64,000 nt of DNA from Microbacterium sp. MF43 (lineage in GTDB: Bacteria; Actinomycetota; Actinomycetes; Actinomycetales; Microbacteriaceae). The translations under genes and the position numbers were made by a program. Of this stretch, positions 32,064-41,295 are shown piece by piece. The stretch is taken from assembly GCF_012847295.1 (NCBI RefSeq), contig NZ_JABBDY010000005.1:124001-188000 (forward strand). Reading direction: 5' to 3'. The notes beneath the pieces were generated by a model that searched no databases, had not been told where the DNA came from, and worked only from the letters and a program-made list of their open reading frames with translations. Every line of letters begins with the position of its first letter. Within the stretch, counting starts at the first letter, position 1.

Positions 32064-32495
32064 ATGAGCGACTACACGGTGCTGGAGATGGGCGGGCTCG
32101 ACGAGTGGCGGGCCCACTACGGCGGGTTCCGGCCCGAGAGCTCGCGCGACGGGCGACGCGTCGTGGACCACGACATGACGATGCAGTACATCGGCATGAC
32201 GGCGAACGCGTTCGAGCCGGGAGAGGAGGCCGGCTACTGGCACACCCACTCCCGCGTCGAGGAGCTCTACGTGTTCCTCGCGGGGCGCGGGCAGATGGGG
32301 CTCGACGACGATGTCGTCGACGTCGAGCCCGGAACGGTCGTGCGGGTCGGGCAGGGGGTGTGGCGCACCTGGCGGGCGACGCCCGACAGCCCCGAGCAGC
32401 TGCGATGGCTGTGCATCCGCGCCGGCGGCTACGAACTCCCGCACTTCCCCGACGACGGCACGCGCGACAACGACCGCCCGTCGCCCTGGGCCTGA
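32064..32495 (+). CDS. Cupin domain protein
   Basis: A 143-residue single-domain cupin. Motif 1 is AGYWHTHSRVEELYVFLAGRG (His, His and Glu metal ligands) and motif 2 is EPGTVVRVGQGVWRTW, where the usual histidine is replaced. Proteins of this type bind sugars or small metabolites or act as dioxygenases or isomerases; nothing here decides. It has its own leaderless promoter after the F420 operon and converges with the TauE-type gene. Confidence 0.88.
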   Translation: MSDYTVLEMGGLDEWRAHYGGFRPESSRDGRRVVDHDMTMQYIGMTANAFEPGEEAGYWHTHSRVEELYVFLAGRGQMGLDDDVVDVEPGTVVRVGQGVWRTWRATPDSPEQLRWLCIRAGGYELPHFPDDGTRDNDRPSPWA

Positions 32496-32514
32496 GGCCG
32501 CACGACCGCGGGCT

Positions 32515-33264
32515 TCACACGACCAGGAGGTACACCGCCCCGACGATCGTGAAGGCGATCACCAGGCGCTCGAACACCCGCTGGTCGATGCGCCCGGCGA
32601 TCCATCGTCCGAGGAGCGCACCCGCGACCACTGCGGGAACGAGGACGAGATCGAGCAGCAGGCCCGACGGTGTGATCAGACCGAGCCCCACCGAGAAGGG
32701 GACCTTGAACAGGTTGATGACGGCGAAGAACCACGCGGCCGTGCCGAGGAACTCCTTCACCGGGAATCGCGCCGCCAGGAAGTACATCGACATCACCGGC
32801 CCCGCCGCGTTGGCCACCATCGTCGTGAACCCGGCGGTCGACCCGTAGGCGGCGGCGGCGACCGGATGCGGCCGGTCGAGCTCGACCCGCGCGCTCATGC
32901 GGCGCCGGAGCAGCGTGATGCCGATCACGGCGAGGAGGATCACCCCGATCGTCCGCTTGACCCAGGTGTCGTCGGCGAACGCGAGGAACCCCACGCCGAC
33001 GATCACGCCCGCGACCACGGCCGGGGCGAGCCGCAGCAGCTCGCGCCCGTTCACGTGGCGCCGGTACATCGTGACGGCGAAGAGGTCGGCGACGATCAGC
33101 AGCAGAAGGATCGTGCCGGTCGACTGCTTCGCCGGGAGCACGGCGGCGAAGATCGCGACCGCGATCGTCCCGGCGCCGGGGATCCCGGTCTTCGACAGGC
33201 CCACGACAGTGGCGGCGAGCACCAGCAGAGCCCAGCCGAACCAGGCGAGTTCGGGCACTGTCAC
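32515..33264 (-). CDS. TauE/SafE family membrane permease
   Basis: A 249-residue protein with about eight hydrophobic segments and the duplicated TauE motif: VVGLSKTGIPGAGTI in the first half and STAGFTTMVANAAGPVMSMYFL in the second. The family exports sulfoacetate, sulfite or other organic anions. GTG 33262-33264 overlaps the fbiA stop (GTGA), making it translationally coupled to an F420 gene. That is suggestive of, but does not prove, a related anionic substrate. Confidence 0.9.
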   Translation of the reverse strand: MTVPELAWFGWALLVLAATVVGLSKTGIPGAGTIAVAIFAAVLPAKQSTGTILLLLIVADLFAVTMYRRHVNGRELLRLAPAVVAGVIVGVGFLAFADDTWVKRTIGVILLAVIGITLLRRRMSARVELDRPHPVAAAAYGSTAGFTTMVANAAGPVMSMYFLAARFPVKEFLGTAAWFFAVINLFKVPFSVGLGLITPSGLLLDLVLVPAVVAGALLGRWIAGRIDQRVFERLVIAFTIVGAVYLLVV

Positions 33265-34244
33265 ACTCCTGCGGTGGCGAGCGCCGTCTCGGCGAGGGCC
33301 GCGGAGCGTGAGGCATCCGTCATCCACAGCGGCGCGACGACGGGACGGATGCCCCGGCCCGCGACCTCCTCGGCGAGGGCGGCGTCCTCCTCGGCGAGCA
33401 GCCAGGCATCGAGCACTCCCCCCGCCGTGCGCGTGCCGTAGTGGGTCGCGACCGCCGACGCGGAGGTCTCGACCCCGATCGCGGTGAGGCACACGTCGGC
33501 CATGCCGCGCACGATACGTCCGCCGATGATGGGCGACACGCCCACCACCGGAGCCGGCGTCGCGCCGAGTGCTTCGCGGATGCCGGGCACGGCGAGGATC
33601 GGCCCGACGGACACCACCGGATTCGAGGGTGCGAGCAGCACGGCATCGGCGGAGGTGATCGCGTCCGTCACGCCGGGGGCTGGGGCCGCGGCCGCGATGC
33701 CGGGATTCTCGAACCGCGCGGGGGCGAGCGTCGCCCGGTGGCGGGTCCACCACTCCTGGAAGTGCAGGCGCGAGCCGTCGCGGAGCACCACCACGGTGTC
33801 GACCTCGGCGTCGGTCATGGGAAGGAGCCGGGCGCCGAGTTCCCAGCGCCGCGACATCCGCTCGATCACCTGGGTCGGGGTGAGCCCGTCGCGCAGCCAG
33901 CCGGTGCGGGCGAGGTGCGTGCCCAGGTCGAGGTCGCCGAGGGTGAACCAGGGCCAGCCGGCTCCCCACTCCTGCAGTTCGCGGTTCACGCGCTCGCTGT
34001 CGTCGGTGCGGCCCCAGCCGCGTTCGACGTCGTTCACCCCCGCGAGGGCGTAGGTGATCGAGTCGACGTCGGGCTGCAGGCGTACCCCCGACAGCCAGAG
34101 GTCGTCCCCGGTGTTCACGACCGCGGTGAGCACGGCCGCCGTGTCGTCGATTCCTCGGCGGCGCAGGGCTTCGCGCACGCCGAGCATGAAACGCGAGCCG
34201 CCCACCCCGCCCGCGAGCACCACGATGCGCGGTGCGGCGCTCAT
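33261..34244 (-). CDS. fbiA: 2-phospho-L-lactate (or enolpyruvyl-2-diphospho) transferase FbiA/CofD
   Basis: A 327-residue enzyme that joins FO to the phospholactyl or phosphoenolpyruvyl moiety from the CofC/FbiD product, giving F420-0 or dehydro-F420-0. Family features are the N-terminal glycine-rich VVLAGGVGGSRFM, AVVNTGDDLWLSG, DSITYALAG, LGDLDLGTH, APSNPVVSVGPIL and VVGVSPIIGG. No fbiB (glutamate ligase) gene adjoins it, although fbiA-fbiB pairing is common in Actinobacteria; fbiB must be elsewhere. It lies 13 bases downstream of hemD on the same strand. Confidence 0.94.
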   Translation of the reverse strand: MSAAPRIVVLAGGVGGSRFMLGVREALRRRGIDDTAAVLTAVVNTGDDLWLSGVRLQPDVDSITYALAGVNDVERGWGRTDDSERVNRELQEWGAGWPWFTLGDLDLGTHLARTGWLRDGLTPTQVIERMSRRWELGARLLPMTDAEVDTVVVLRDGSRLHFQEWWTRHRATLAPARFENPGIAAAAPAPGVTDAITSADAVLLAPSNPVVSVGPILAVPGIREALGATPAPVVGVSPIIGGRIVRGMADVCLTAIGVETSASAVATHYGTRTAGGVLDAWLLAEEDAALAEEVAGRGIRPVVAPLWMTDASRSAALAETALATAGV

Positions 34245-34257
34245 CCGCGCACTCGCG

Positions 34258-35091
34258 TCAGTCCTGGCGCTGCACGGGGAGCAGCCCGGTGCGCGGGGCG
34301 AACTCGTCCGCCGCGTGCGGCAGCGAGAAGCGGGCGACGGCGTCGATCAGCGCGTCGACGGTCTGGGTCTCGGCGACCACGTCGACCGAGAGCCCTGCGC
34401 GACGGGCGTCCTTGGCGGTCCGAGGGCCGATCGCAGCGATGAGGGTCGTCTCGGGCACCTCGGGGAACTGTTCGTGCACCTGCTCGGCGACCGATCCGCT
34501 CGTGACCAGGATCGCGTTGATGCGCCCGGAGCGGACGTCTTCGGCGATCCGGTCGGTGACGGGAACCCCGACCGTGCGGTAGGCCACGACGCTGCGGACG
34601 CGGTGACCGGCCTCGGAGAGCATGCGCGTGAGCACCGGCTTGGCGATCTCGCTGCGCAGGGTCAGGATGTCGCGGGGGCTCGGCTCGAGCGCGATCATCT
34701 GCTCGGCCATGCCGGCCGCCGAGTTGTCCTGTGCCGGAACGAGGTCGACGCGGTAGCCGACGGCCTGCAGGGCGGCCGCCGTCGTCTCACCCACGGCGGC
34801 GACCTTCGTGCCGGCGGGCACGACCGCCCGGTACGCGTAGAGCACGTCGACGGTCGTCGCACTCGTGACCGTGAGCCAGTCGAAGGCTCCGGCTGCCAGG
34901 TCAGCGAGTGACTGCTCGAGCGTGGCCTGGTCGTTCGTGGGCGCGAAATTGATGAGCGGAGCGATCACGGGCGTCGCACCCTGGCGGCGCAGACTCGCCG
35001 CGACGCCGTCGCCCCAGGGGCCGCCGCGGGGCACGAGGACGCGCCAGCCCGCGAGGGGCTTGGCGGGAACGTGCTGTGGGGCTGTGCTCAT
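34258..35091 (-). CDS. hemD: Uroporphyrinogen-III synthase
   Basis: A 277-residue two-lobed protein that cyclises hydroxymethylbilane to uroporphyrinogen III for heme and sirohaem synthesis. The family has few invariant residues. Recognisable parts are the N-terminal WRVLVPRGG, DWLTVTSATTVDVL, VAAVGETTAAAL, VRSVVAYRTV, ILVTSGSVAEQ and IAAIGPRTAKDAR. Length is typical. A hemY-type oxidase lies 2 kb away on the same strand. The region 35092-35255 upstream of its ATG holds no gene that I can see. Confidence 0.9.
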   Translation of the reverse strand: MSTAPQHVPAKPLAGWRVLVPRGGPWGDGVAASLRRQGATPVIAPLINFAPTNDQATLEQSLADLAAGAFDWLTVTSATTVDVLYAYRAVVPAGTKVAAVGETTAAALQAVGYRVDLVPAQDNSAAGMAEQMIALEPSPRDILTLRSEIAKPVLTRMLSEAGHRVRSVVAYRTVGVPVTDRIAEDVRSGRINAILVTSGSVAEQVHEQFPEVPETTLIAAIGPRTAKDARRAGLSVDVVAETQTVDALIDAVARFSLPHAADEFAPRTGLLPVQRQD

Positions 35092-35255
35092 TGGGGTCGA
35101 CTCTCGTGGTGCTCAGTCGGCCGCCCCAGACGTCGAGCAGCCGATTGCGCGAAACGAATCGGGTTCGCGCTCTCGGCAGCATCCGCACCATTGCACTGCC
35201 TTATTCCGAGCATACCCCCAGCCCCGCGGTGTGTGTCCGGGTGGACTCCGAAGGG

Positions 35256-35534
35256 TCAGCGGGTGTAAGAGCGCACGAACCCCCACACGGCGGCACCGAT
35301 GGCTGCCGCCGCGGTCACCACGGCCGCCGCCGCGAGGGCCGGGTTGCGCTTCGAGAAGGTGCGCGCCTTCTCGATCCCCTCGTTGATGCTCAGCGAGACG
35401 CGGCGCGGCACATTGGCCTTCACCTCGATGGCGGCCAGCGCGGCCTTGAGCTCGGCACGCGCCTTCTCGACGGGATCGGCAATGCCGAGCGGGACGGCGG
35501 TGCGGGGCATCGGCACGGGCGCGTCAGAACTCAT
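35256..35534 (-). CDS. DUF3618-like small membrane protein
   Basis: A 92-residue protein. A helical, charged region (ARAELKAALAAIEVKANVPRR) precedes one C-terminal transmembrane helix (ALAAAAVVTAAAAIGAAVWGF), as in DUF3618 proteins. It is the third gene of a cassette with a holin-like and a YtxH-like gene, overlapping the former by 11 bases. A role in envelope stress or membrane organisation is assumed from the cassette only. Confidence 0.8.
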   Translation of the reverse strand: MSSDAPVPMPRTAVPLGIADPVEKARAELKAALAAIEVKANVPRRVSLSINEGIEKARTFSKRNPALAAAAVVTAAAAIGAAVWGFVRSYTR

Positions 35535-35925
35535 CGCGCACCTCCTTCACGTCCTGGGCGATCGACTGCACCGGGTTCTGGCGCTCCCCGATCTTGCGGA
35601 ACCGCAGGATGCCGAGAAGTGCCAGCACGGCGGTCACGATGAGCATGCCGAAGAACACGACCAGCGCCGAGAGCCACACCGGCCACCACGACGAGAGTCC
35701 GGCGATGATGAAGGTGCCCAGCACGGGAACCGACCAGAACAGCACGAAGAGCGCGGCGAACATCCACAGCGCACCCCATCCGCCGTCCTTCGCCGTTCGC
35801 GCGACCCACTTCTTCGCCGACTCGATCTCGGCGATGACGAGGTTGCGGAGCAGCTCCGGAATCTCGCCGAGCAGTGTCAGAAGGCTGTCGTCCGCGCGAT
35901 CGCGGAAGCCTCGGGGTGAGCTCAC
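35524..35925 (-). CDS. Actinobacterial Holin-X / phage-holin-family (DUF1469) membrane protein
   Basis: A 133-residue protein. An amphipathic N-terminal helix (SLLTLLGEIPELLRNLVIAEI) is followed by two transmembrane helices (about 50-72, ALWMFAALFVLFWSVPVLG, and 80-108, WLSALVVFFGMLIVTAVLALLG) and a charged tail. This matches the chromosomal holin superfamily III proteins, which are not prophage remnants. It is the middle gene of the three-gene cassette. Confidence 0.85.
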   Translation of the reverse strand: MSSPRGFRDRADDSLLTLLGEIPELLRNLVIAEIESAKKWVARTAKDGGWGALWMFAALFVLFWSVPVLGTFIIAGLSSWWPVWLSALVVFFGMLIVTAVLALLGILRFRKIGERQNPVQSIAQDVKEVRDEF

Positions 35926-35926
35926 G

Positions 35927-36331
35927 TCACGCTCCGCCGCGTCCCGCGCCGGGCGTGGTGTCGTCGGTCACGTCGTCCACCAGGTCCTCGACGGCGTCCT
36001 TCGCGGCCTTGGCCGAGGTCTTGGCCGCGCGCTGCACGTCATCGGCCTGGTCCTTCGTCACGGTGATCGCGGCGTCGAGGCGCTGCCCCGGCGTGCCCTT
36101 GGACGACGCGGACTTCGCGACCTTGACGGCGGAGTCCCACAGCGTGCTGGGGAGCGCCATGGCGCTGGACTTGGCGAAGTCCTTCACCTTGCCGACCTGT
36201 TCCTGCACGGGGTCGAGGTTCCAGACCTTGAGCCACTGGGTCTTGATCTGCTCGTAGCGCTCTCTGCCCGCTCGCGCGCCGAGCACGTAGCCGACGGCGA
36301 TTCCGACGACGAGTCCTGCTTTCCCCTTCAT
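35927..36331 (-). CDS. YtxH-like membrane-anchored protein
   Basis: A 134-residue protein. The N-terminal glycine-rich transmembrane helix KAGLVVGIAVGYVLGARAGRERYEQI is the YtxH-type signature. The rest is a long amphipathic helix rich in Lys, Ala and Asp, suited to coiled-coil or apolipoprotein-like interaction. The ATG at 36329-36331 is preceded by GTGAGGAG. It is the first gene of the envelope cassette. Confidence 0.83.
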   Translation of the reverse strand: MKGKAGLVVGIAVGYVLGARAGRERYEQIKTQWLKVWNLDPVQEQVGKVKDFAKSSAMALPSTLWDSAVKVAKSASSKGTPGQRLDAAITVTKDQADDVQRAAKTSAKAAKDAVEDLVDDVTDDTTPGAGRGGA

Positions 36332-36443
36332 GGGGTCTCCTCACGTTCGGTGGTGCGCTGATGACCATCCCCAGGGTAGCCCTGTATTCCGATTCCGGCA
36401 TCCGCCCTTGACAAGCGACGTCACCGTGCACTCGTCGCCCGGC

Positions 36444-37193
36444 TCACGGCAGGGGGAGACGCTCTCCGCTCCCGAACCACGCCCGCACCCCGGGGCTGTA
36501 CAGGACCGAGTCCGGCACCGCGGAAAGCCCGGAAACCCCCGCGCGCTCGAGGAGGTTGCTCTCGAAGTGCGTCACCTCGGCCGGGAAGAGCGTCCACGCC
36601 TCGTGCGTGTTGGGCAGGCGCATCACGCGCCGTCCGCGTTCCTGGAAGAGCGCCCACCGCGCCGTGAGGAACCTGCTCGTCGGCGTGTCGACGGGCCGGA
36701 GGCGATCGACCGTCACGCGAAGGTCGAGTCGCGCGTCACCGAAGCGCCGGCGAGAGGTGTACTCGTGGGTGCTGTGCCGCGCACCGACGCGGTGACTCTC
36801 GGTCATGTCGGCCCAGTAGTAGGGCAGGGAGAACAGGGCACGGGCGCCGATGACCGCGGGCAGGCTCGCCGCTTCCAGAGAGCGGAACACGACACCTCTC
36901 CGGCCCCGCGCGTCGACGCCGTAGAGGCGCACATTGACCTCGGTGAAGGTTCCCCACCGCCGCAGCGACGGGGAACGCCCGACGCGCGCGTCCTCGAGCC
37001 GGAAGGCGATCAGCCCGATCCAGGTCTCGCCGTCGAGGAGATCGGGGACGACTCCCGTGGGATAGAGATGCTCGACCTGACGCGGCGAGACCCGCCAATG
37101 CAGGAACGCCGCATCGCGCCACCCTTGGCTCGCGATCGGCCTGCCCTCGAGGGGCGCCCCCGCGGGCAGGATCTCTTCGGCCGCCACGCTCAC
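36444..37193 (-). CDS. DUF2071 (YqjF-like) family protein
   Basis: A 249-residue acetoacetate-decarboxylase-like fold protein. It is recognisable by FLHWRVSPRQVEHLYPTG near residue 30, WIGLIAFRL, TFTEVNVRLYG and the conserved PYYWADMT segment. Function is unknown for the family. The GTG start at 37191-37193 overlaps the stop of the hemY-type gene, so the two are coupled. Confidence 0.88.
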   Translation of the reverse strand: MSVAAEEILPAGAPLEGRPIASQGWRDAAFLHWRVSPRQVEHLYPTGVVPDLLDGETWIGLIAFRLEDARVGRSPSLRRWGTFTEVNVRLYGVDARGRRGVVFRSLEAASLPAVIGARALFSLPYYWADMTESHRVGARHSTHEYTSRRRFGDARLDLRVTVDRLRPVDTPTSRFLTARWALFQERGRRVMRLPNTHEAWTLFPAEVTHFESNLLERAGVSGLSAVPDSVLYSPGVRAWFGSGERLPLP

Positions 37194-38638
37194 TCGCCTC
37201 GCGTTGGCCCGCCCCAGAGAGCCGCGCGCCGCACGCGCTCTGCTTCCTCTCGCGTGGCTGAGACGACATTCGCGAGGCTGCTCCCCGCCAGCCAGGCACC
37301 GACCGCCGCGAGCCCCGAGTGTCCGGCCACCGCCTGGCGGACGGCGGCCGCGCGGGCGTCGTGCCCGAGCGCCGACCGCGGCAGGGGGAGGGGGAACACC
37401 GCGCGATGCGAGCCGCGCACGGCGCCCGCGTCGAGGTCGACGCCGAGCAGGGCGGATGCCTCCTCCCGAGCGACGGTCGCGGCATCCGCGTCTCCCCGTC
37501 CCGACGCCTCCGGCCCGTCGAACGCGACGTGCAGCACGTGACGCCCCGCGCCGGCGACGCGCGCGAGCCACTCCCAGCGGGCCGTCTCGTGCACCACGCC
37601 CGAGGCGCGGCTGGTCCCCGGGACGGGGTAGATCTGCGCGCCGCGCGGTGCAGGGTCGAGCGGCGGTGCGTCGACCACCAGCGTCACGATCTCGCGGGTG
37701 CCCGCGGCAGCGGTCATCTGGGTCACCGCGTCGCCGACGAACGGCGAGAGAAGTGACGAGGCCGCCGCCGGACCGACGGCGACGATCATGACGTCGGCGG
37801 CCACGGGTTCTGCCGCGTCGATGCTCGCGATCCAGCGATCACCGGCGCGCTCGAGCTGCGACACGCGCGTGTCGACCTTCAGCTCGGCGCCCAGATCGGT
37901 GAGCCGCTCGACGAGCGCGGCGACCAGCTGGCCCATTCCGCCATCCAGGCTCTCGACGGCCGCACCCCGGCCCCGGTCCACGAGGAGGTCCGCGACGGCG
38001 CCGCCGAGCGACCCGGTGCGGGTGAGGGCGGAGCTCAGCCCCGGTGCGGCGGCGGCCACGTCGACCTGCTCGGGGGCTAGACCGTAGCGCCCGACGCTCA
38101 GCGGCGCCACCATGCGTGCCAGCACGGCGTCTCCCATGCGCGTGCCGACGAGCCGCGCCAGGTTGTGCTCCTTGCCGATCGTGAGCGGCGGCCGCAGCCG
38201 GTCGAGGTAGGCCCGCCACGCGCCGCCCCAGCCGATGAAGGCACGGGCGCTCTCGTCCCAGGGGTTGGCCGGGATCCCGAGCACGGCCTGCTCCGGCACG
38301 GGAGCCGCCGCGCCGCCGCGTCCGAGCCCGGAGATCCACGTGCGGTCGGTGCGCGGGGTCACCACGCGATCGCCGAGGCCCAGCTCCTCGACCAGTTCGC
38401 GCACCGCGCCGCCGGCCGACCAGCACGTGACGCCGGTGTCGAGGTTCAGCCCGTCCACCTCCGCGCCCGAGATCGTGCCCCCGAAGGCTCCGGATGCCTC
38501 GACCACCGTGACGGGCATTCCGACCTTCGCGCATTCCCACGCCGCCACCAGACCGGCGATCCCGCCGCCCACCACGAGCACTCGTGTGTCGCGGGCGTGA
38601 GTGACGAGCTCGTCGAAGGGTTCCGGGGTGTCGGCCAT
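37190..38638 (-). CDS. hemY: Protoporphyrinogen/coproporphyrinogen oxidase, HemY-type flavoprotein
   Basis: A 482-residue FAD amine-oxidase-fold enzyme of heme synthesis. The FAD motif VVGGGIAGLVAAWE is followed by VVEASGAFGG. GVTCWSAGG, SVGRYGLAPEQVDV and the C-terminal FAD motif SGLAAVGAWLAGSSLANVV match the PgoX/HemY family. In actinobacteria the coproporphyrinogen III oxidase activity is the expected one. Start choice: ATG 38636-38638 has GGAGG 9 bases upstream; an earlier ATG at 38647 abuts the SD. It is divergent from the glycosylase gene. Confidence 0.9.
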   Translation of the reverse strand: MADTPEPFDELVTHARDTRVLVVGGGIAGLVAAWECAKVGMPVTVVEASGAFGGTISGAEVDGLNLDTGVTCWSAGGAVRELVEELGLGDRVVTPRTDRTWISGLGRGGAAAPVPEQAVLGIPANPWDESARAFIGWGGAWRAYLDRLRPPLTIGKEHNLARLVGTRMGDAVLARMVAPLSVGRYGLAPEQVDVAAAAPGLSSALTRTGSLGGAVADLLVDRGRGAAVESLDGGMGQLVAALVERLTDLGAELKVDTRVSQLERAGDRWIASIDAAEPVAADVMIVAVGPAAASSLLSPFVGDAVTQMTAAAGTREIVTLVVDAPPLDPAPRGAQIYPVPGTSRASGVVHETARWEWLARVAGAGRHVLHVAFDGPEASGRGDADAATVAREEASALLGVDLDAGAVRGSHRAVFPLPLPRSALGHDARAAAVRQAVAGHSGLAAVGAWLAGSSLANVVSATREEAERVRRAALWGGPTRGE

Positions 38639-38758
38639 GCGATCCATCCTCCCATCGCGGCCCGAGCCCGCCCCGGTCCGGCCACCCGCGTGCCGGTGCG
38701 GGGAGTACCAGCGCCCGATGGCTCGCCACCGGCAGACCGCGAGTGCGAGACTGACCTC

Positions 38759-39340
38759 ATGACGCTCCACATCACCGGGGACGACACCGCCGACCGCCTG
38801 CTGACGGACGACCCGCTCGCACTGCTCATCGGGATGCTGCTCGACCAGCAGGTCGCGATGGAGACGGCGTTCGCCGGCCCCCTCAAGATCTCCGAGCGGG
38901 CGGGCACGCTCGACGCCGCCGCGATCGCGAGCTTCGACCCCGACGCCTTCATCGACCTCTTCAAGGCGACGCCCGCCGTCCACCGCTTCCCCGGTTCGAT
39001 GGCCGGCCGCGTCCAGGCGCTGTGCGCGGCCGTCGAACAGGACTGGGCGGGCGACGCGTCGGCCATCTGGAAGGACGGCGACCCCGACGGCGCGACGGTG
39101 CTCGCGCGTCTGAAGAAGCTCCCCGGATTCGGAGAGCAGAAGGCGAAGATCTTCCTGGCGCTCCTGGGCAAGCAGTACGGCTACGACGGCGCGGGATGGC
39201 GCGAGGCATCCGCCCCGTACGGAGAGGACGGGAGCTTCCGCAGCGTCGCCGACATCGTCTCGCCCGACTCGCTCGCGAAGGTGCGCGATCACAAGCGGGC
39301 GATGAAGGCTGCCGCCAAGAGCGGTGGAGGAGGAGTCTGA
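38759..39340 (+). CDS. HhH-GPD-type base-excision DNA repair protein
   Basis: A 193-residue helical protein with LLIGMLLDQQVAMETAFAGP near the N-terminus (the HhH-GPD family start) and the helix-hairpin-helix LKKLPGFGEQKAKIFLALL near residue 120, where lysine follows the Gly-x-Gly. There is no 4Fe-4S cysteine cluster. It is probably a monofunctional or AP-lyase-type DNA glycosylase of an uncharacterised actinobacterial group. It overlaps the DUF1801 gene by one base (TGATG). Confidence 0.87.
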   Translation: MTLHITGDDTADRLLTDDPLALLIGMLLDQQVAMETAFAGPLKISERAGTLDAAAIASFDPDAFIDLFKATPAVHRFPGSMAGRVQALCAAVEQDWAGDASAIWKDGDPDGATVLARLKKLPGFGEQKAKIFLALLGKQYGYDGAGWREASAPYGEDGSFRSVADIVSPDSLAKVRDHKRAMKAAAKSGGGGV

Positions 39341-39762
39341 TGCAGAAGACAGGCGGCAGCGTCGCCGCGTTCATCGCCGGGGTCACCCCCGAGAAGCGGA
39401 GACGGGATGCCGAGACCCTCGTCGCCCTGATGAGCGAGGTCACGGGGCGCGATCCCGAGCTGTGGGGCACGATGATCGGATTCGGCTCGTGCCACTATCG
39501 CTACCCCACCGGCACCGAGGGCGACATGCCGATCGCGGCGTTCGCGCCCCGCAAGACATCCACGACGATCTACCTGCTGCGCGCCGACGAGCACGGCGCG
39601 CGGCTCGCCCAGCTCGGTCCGCACACGACCGGGGTGTCGTGTCTCTACATCAAGGACCTCGAGGCCGTCGACGGCGACGTGCTGCGCGACATCGTGGCGG
39701 AGGACTACCGCCGGGTGCTCGCCGGTGAGACCGGCGCCGCCGAGATCACGGTCACCGGCTGA
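39340..39762 (+). CDS. DUF1801 family protein
   Basis: A 140-residue protein of the YdhG/DUF1801 fold (PF08818). The N-terminal helix AAFIAGVTPEKRRRDAETLVALM and the central MIGFGSCHYRYPTGTEGDMP are characteristic. Function is unknown. It is translationally coupled to the glycosylase homologue and ends 7 bases before the convergent glyQS stop. Confidence 0.88.
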   Translation: MQKTGGSVAAFIAGVTPEKRRRDAETLVALMSEVTGRDPELWGTMIGFGSCHYRYPTGTEGDMPIAAFAPRKTSTTIYLLRADEHGARLAQLGPHTTGVSCLYIKDLEAVDGDVLRDIVAEDYRRVLAGETGAAEITVTG

Positions 39763-39769
39763 CCGCCGG

Positions 39770-41155
39770 TCAGGCTCCGCGCAGACGCTCCGCGAGGTAG
39801 TCGCGCAGTCCCTCGAGCGGCACGCGCTCCTGCGCCATGGTGTCGCGGTCGCGCACGGTCACGGCACGATCGTCGAGCGAGTCGAAGTCGACCGTGACGC
39901 AGAAGGGCGTGCCGATCTCGTCCTGGCGGCGGTACCGGCGTCCGATGGCGCCGGCGTCGTCGAAGTCGATGTTCCACTCGCCGCGCAGGGTCTCGGCGAC
40001 TTCCCGCGCGATCGGCGAGAGCTGCTCGTTGCGCGACAGCGGCAGGATCGCCGCTTTGACCGGCGCGAGGCGCGGGTCGAGCTTCAGCACCGTGCGGGTG
40101 TCGGTGCCGCCCTTCGCGTTGGGTGCCTCCTCCTCGTGGTAGGCGTCGACGAGGAACGCCATCATCGCGCGGGTGAGGCCGAACGACGGCTCGATCACGT
40201 AGGGGACGTAGGTCGAGCCCGACGCCTGGTCGAAGTAGTGCAGCTTGTGGCCGGACGCCTCGGTGTGGCTGCCGAGGTCGTAGTCGGTGCGGTTGGCGAT
40301 GCCCATGAGCTCGCCCCACTCCTTGCCGGGGAAGCCGAAACGGTACTCGACGTCGACGGTGCCGGCCGAGTAGTGCGCGCGCTCGTCTTCGGGGACGTCG
40401 AACCGGCGCATGTTGCCGGGGTCGATGCCGAGCTCGACGAACCAGTTCCAGCAGTCCTCGACCCACGCCTTGAACCAGGTGTCGGCCTCGGCCGGCGGGG
40501 TGAAGTACTCGATCTCCATCTGCTCGAACTCGCGGGTGCGGAAGATGAAGTTGCCGGGCGTGATCTCGTTGCGGAACGCCTTGCCGACCTGGCCGATGCC
40601 GAACGGGGGCTTCTTGCGCGAGGCGGTGAGAACGTTCGAGAAGTTCACGAAGATGCCCTGCGCCGTCTCGGGGCGGAGGTAGTGGAGGCCGGACTCGTCG
40701 TCGACGACGCCGAGGTAGGTCTTCACGAGGCCCGAGAACGCCTTGGGCTCGGTGTACTGGCCCTTCGTGCCGCAGTTGGGGCACGGCACGTCGGCGAGGC
40801 CGTTCTCGGCAGGGCGGCCCTTGCGCGCCTCGAAGTCCTCGAGCAGATTGTCGGCACGGAACCGCTTGTGGCACTGCAGGCACTCGACGAGCGGGTCGGT
40901 GAAGGTGGCGACGTGACCGGATGCCTCCCACACGCGCTTGGGCAGGATGATCGACGAGTCGAGACCGACCATGTCGCCGCGGCCGCGCACGAAGGTCTGC
41001 CACCACTGGCGGCGGATGTTCTCCTTCAGCTCCGTGCCGAGGGGGCCGTAGTCCCATGCCGAACGGGATCCGCCGTAGATCTCACCGGCCTGGAACACGA
41101 ACCCGCGATGACGGGCGAGGGCGATGACTTTGTCGAGGCGGGACTGCTCGGCCAC
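39770..41155 (-). CDS. glyQS: Glycyl-tRNA synthetase, dimeric class II type
   Basis: A 461-residue enzyme that charges tRNA-Gly. It is the single-chain alpha2 form typical of Actinobacteria. The N-terminus [23 protein letters not shown], class II motif 2 ([21 protein letters not shown]) and motif 3 ([14 protein letters not shown]) are intact, and there is a C-terminal anticodon-binding domain. Zinc-type cysteines are visible in VECLQCHKR and PCPNCGTKG. The GTG start at 41155 is chosen because GGAG lies 5 bases upstream and the family begins there. Confidence 0.95.
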   Translation of the reverse strand: MAEQSRLDKVIALARHRGFVFQAGEIYGGSRSAWDYGPLGTELKENIRRQWWQTFVRGRGDMVGLDSSIILPKRVWEASGHVATFTDPLVECLQCHKRFRADNLLEDFEARKGRPAENGLADVPCPNCGTKGQYTEPKAFSGLVKTYLGVVDDESGLHYLRPETAQGIFVNFSNVLTASRKKPPFGIGQVGKAFRNEITPGNFIFRTREFEQMEIEYFTPPAEADTWFKAWVEDCWNWFVELGIDPGNMRRFDVPEDERAHYSAGTVDVEYRFGFPGKEWGELMGIANRTDYDLGSHTEASGHKLHYFDQASGSTYVPYVIEPSFGLTRAMMAFLVDAYHEEEAPNAKGGTDTRTVLKLDPRLAPVKAAILPLSRNEQLSPIAREVAETLRGEWNIDFDDAGAIGRRYRRQDEIGTPFCVTVDFDSLDDRAVTVRDRDTMAQERVPLEGLRDYLAERLRGA

Positions 41156-41295
41156 GGTGGCTCCAATGGTCGGGATGGGGGATCTGCCGTAATGCGGCGA
41201 TCGCCGCGGCATCCGTCGATTCTAGTCGGCCGCCGCATGCCGGCCGACGGCGCCGACCTCCCGCCGGGCCCCGGCTGAGCGGCTCGCCCGCCCGC

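Noticed and set aside
35524-35925. Prophage remnant because of a holin-family protein
   Set aside because: The protein belongs to the chromosomal Holin-X group in a YtxH/DUF3618 cassette, and no other phage gene is present.
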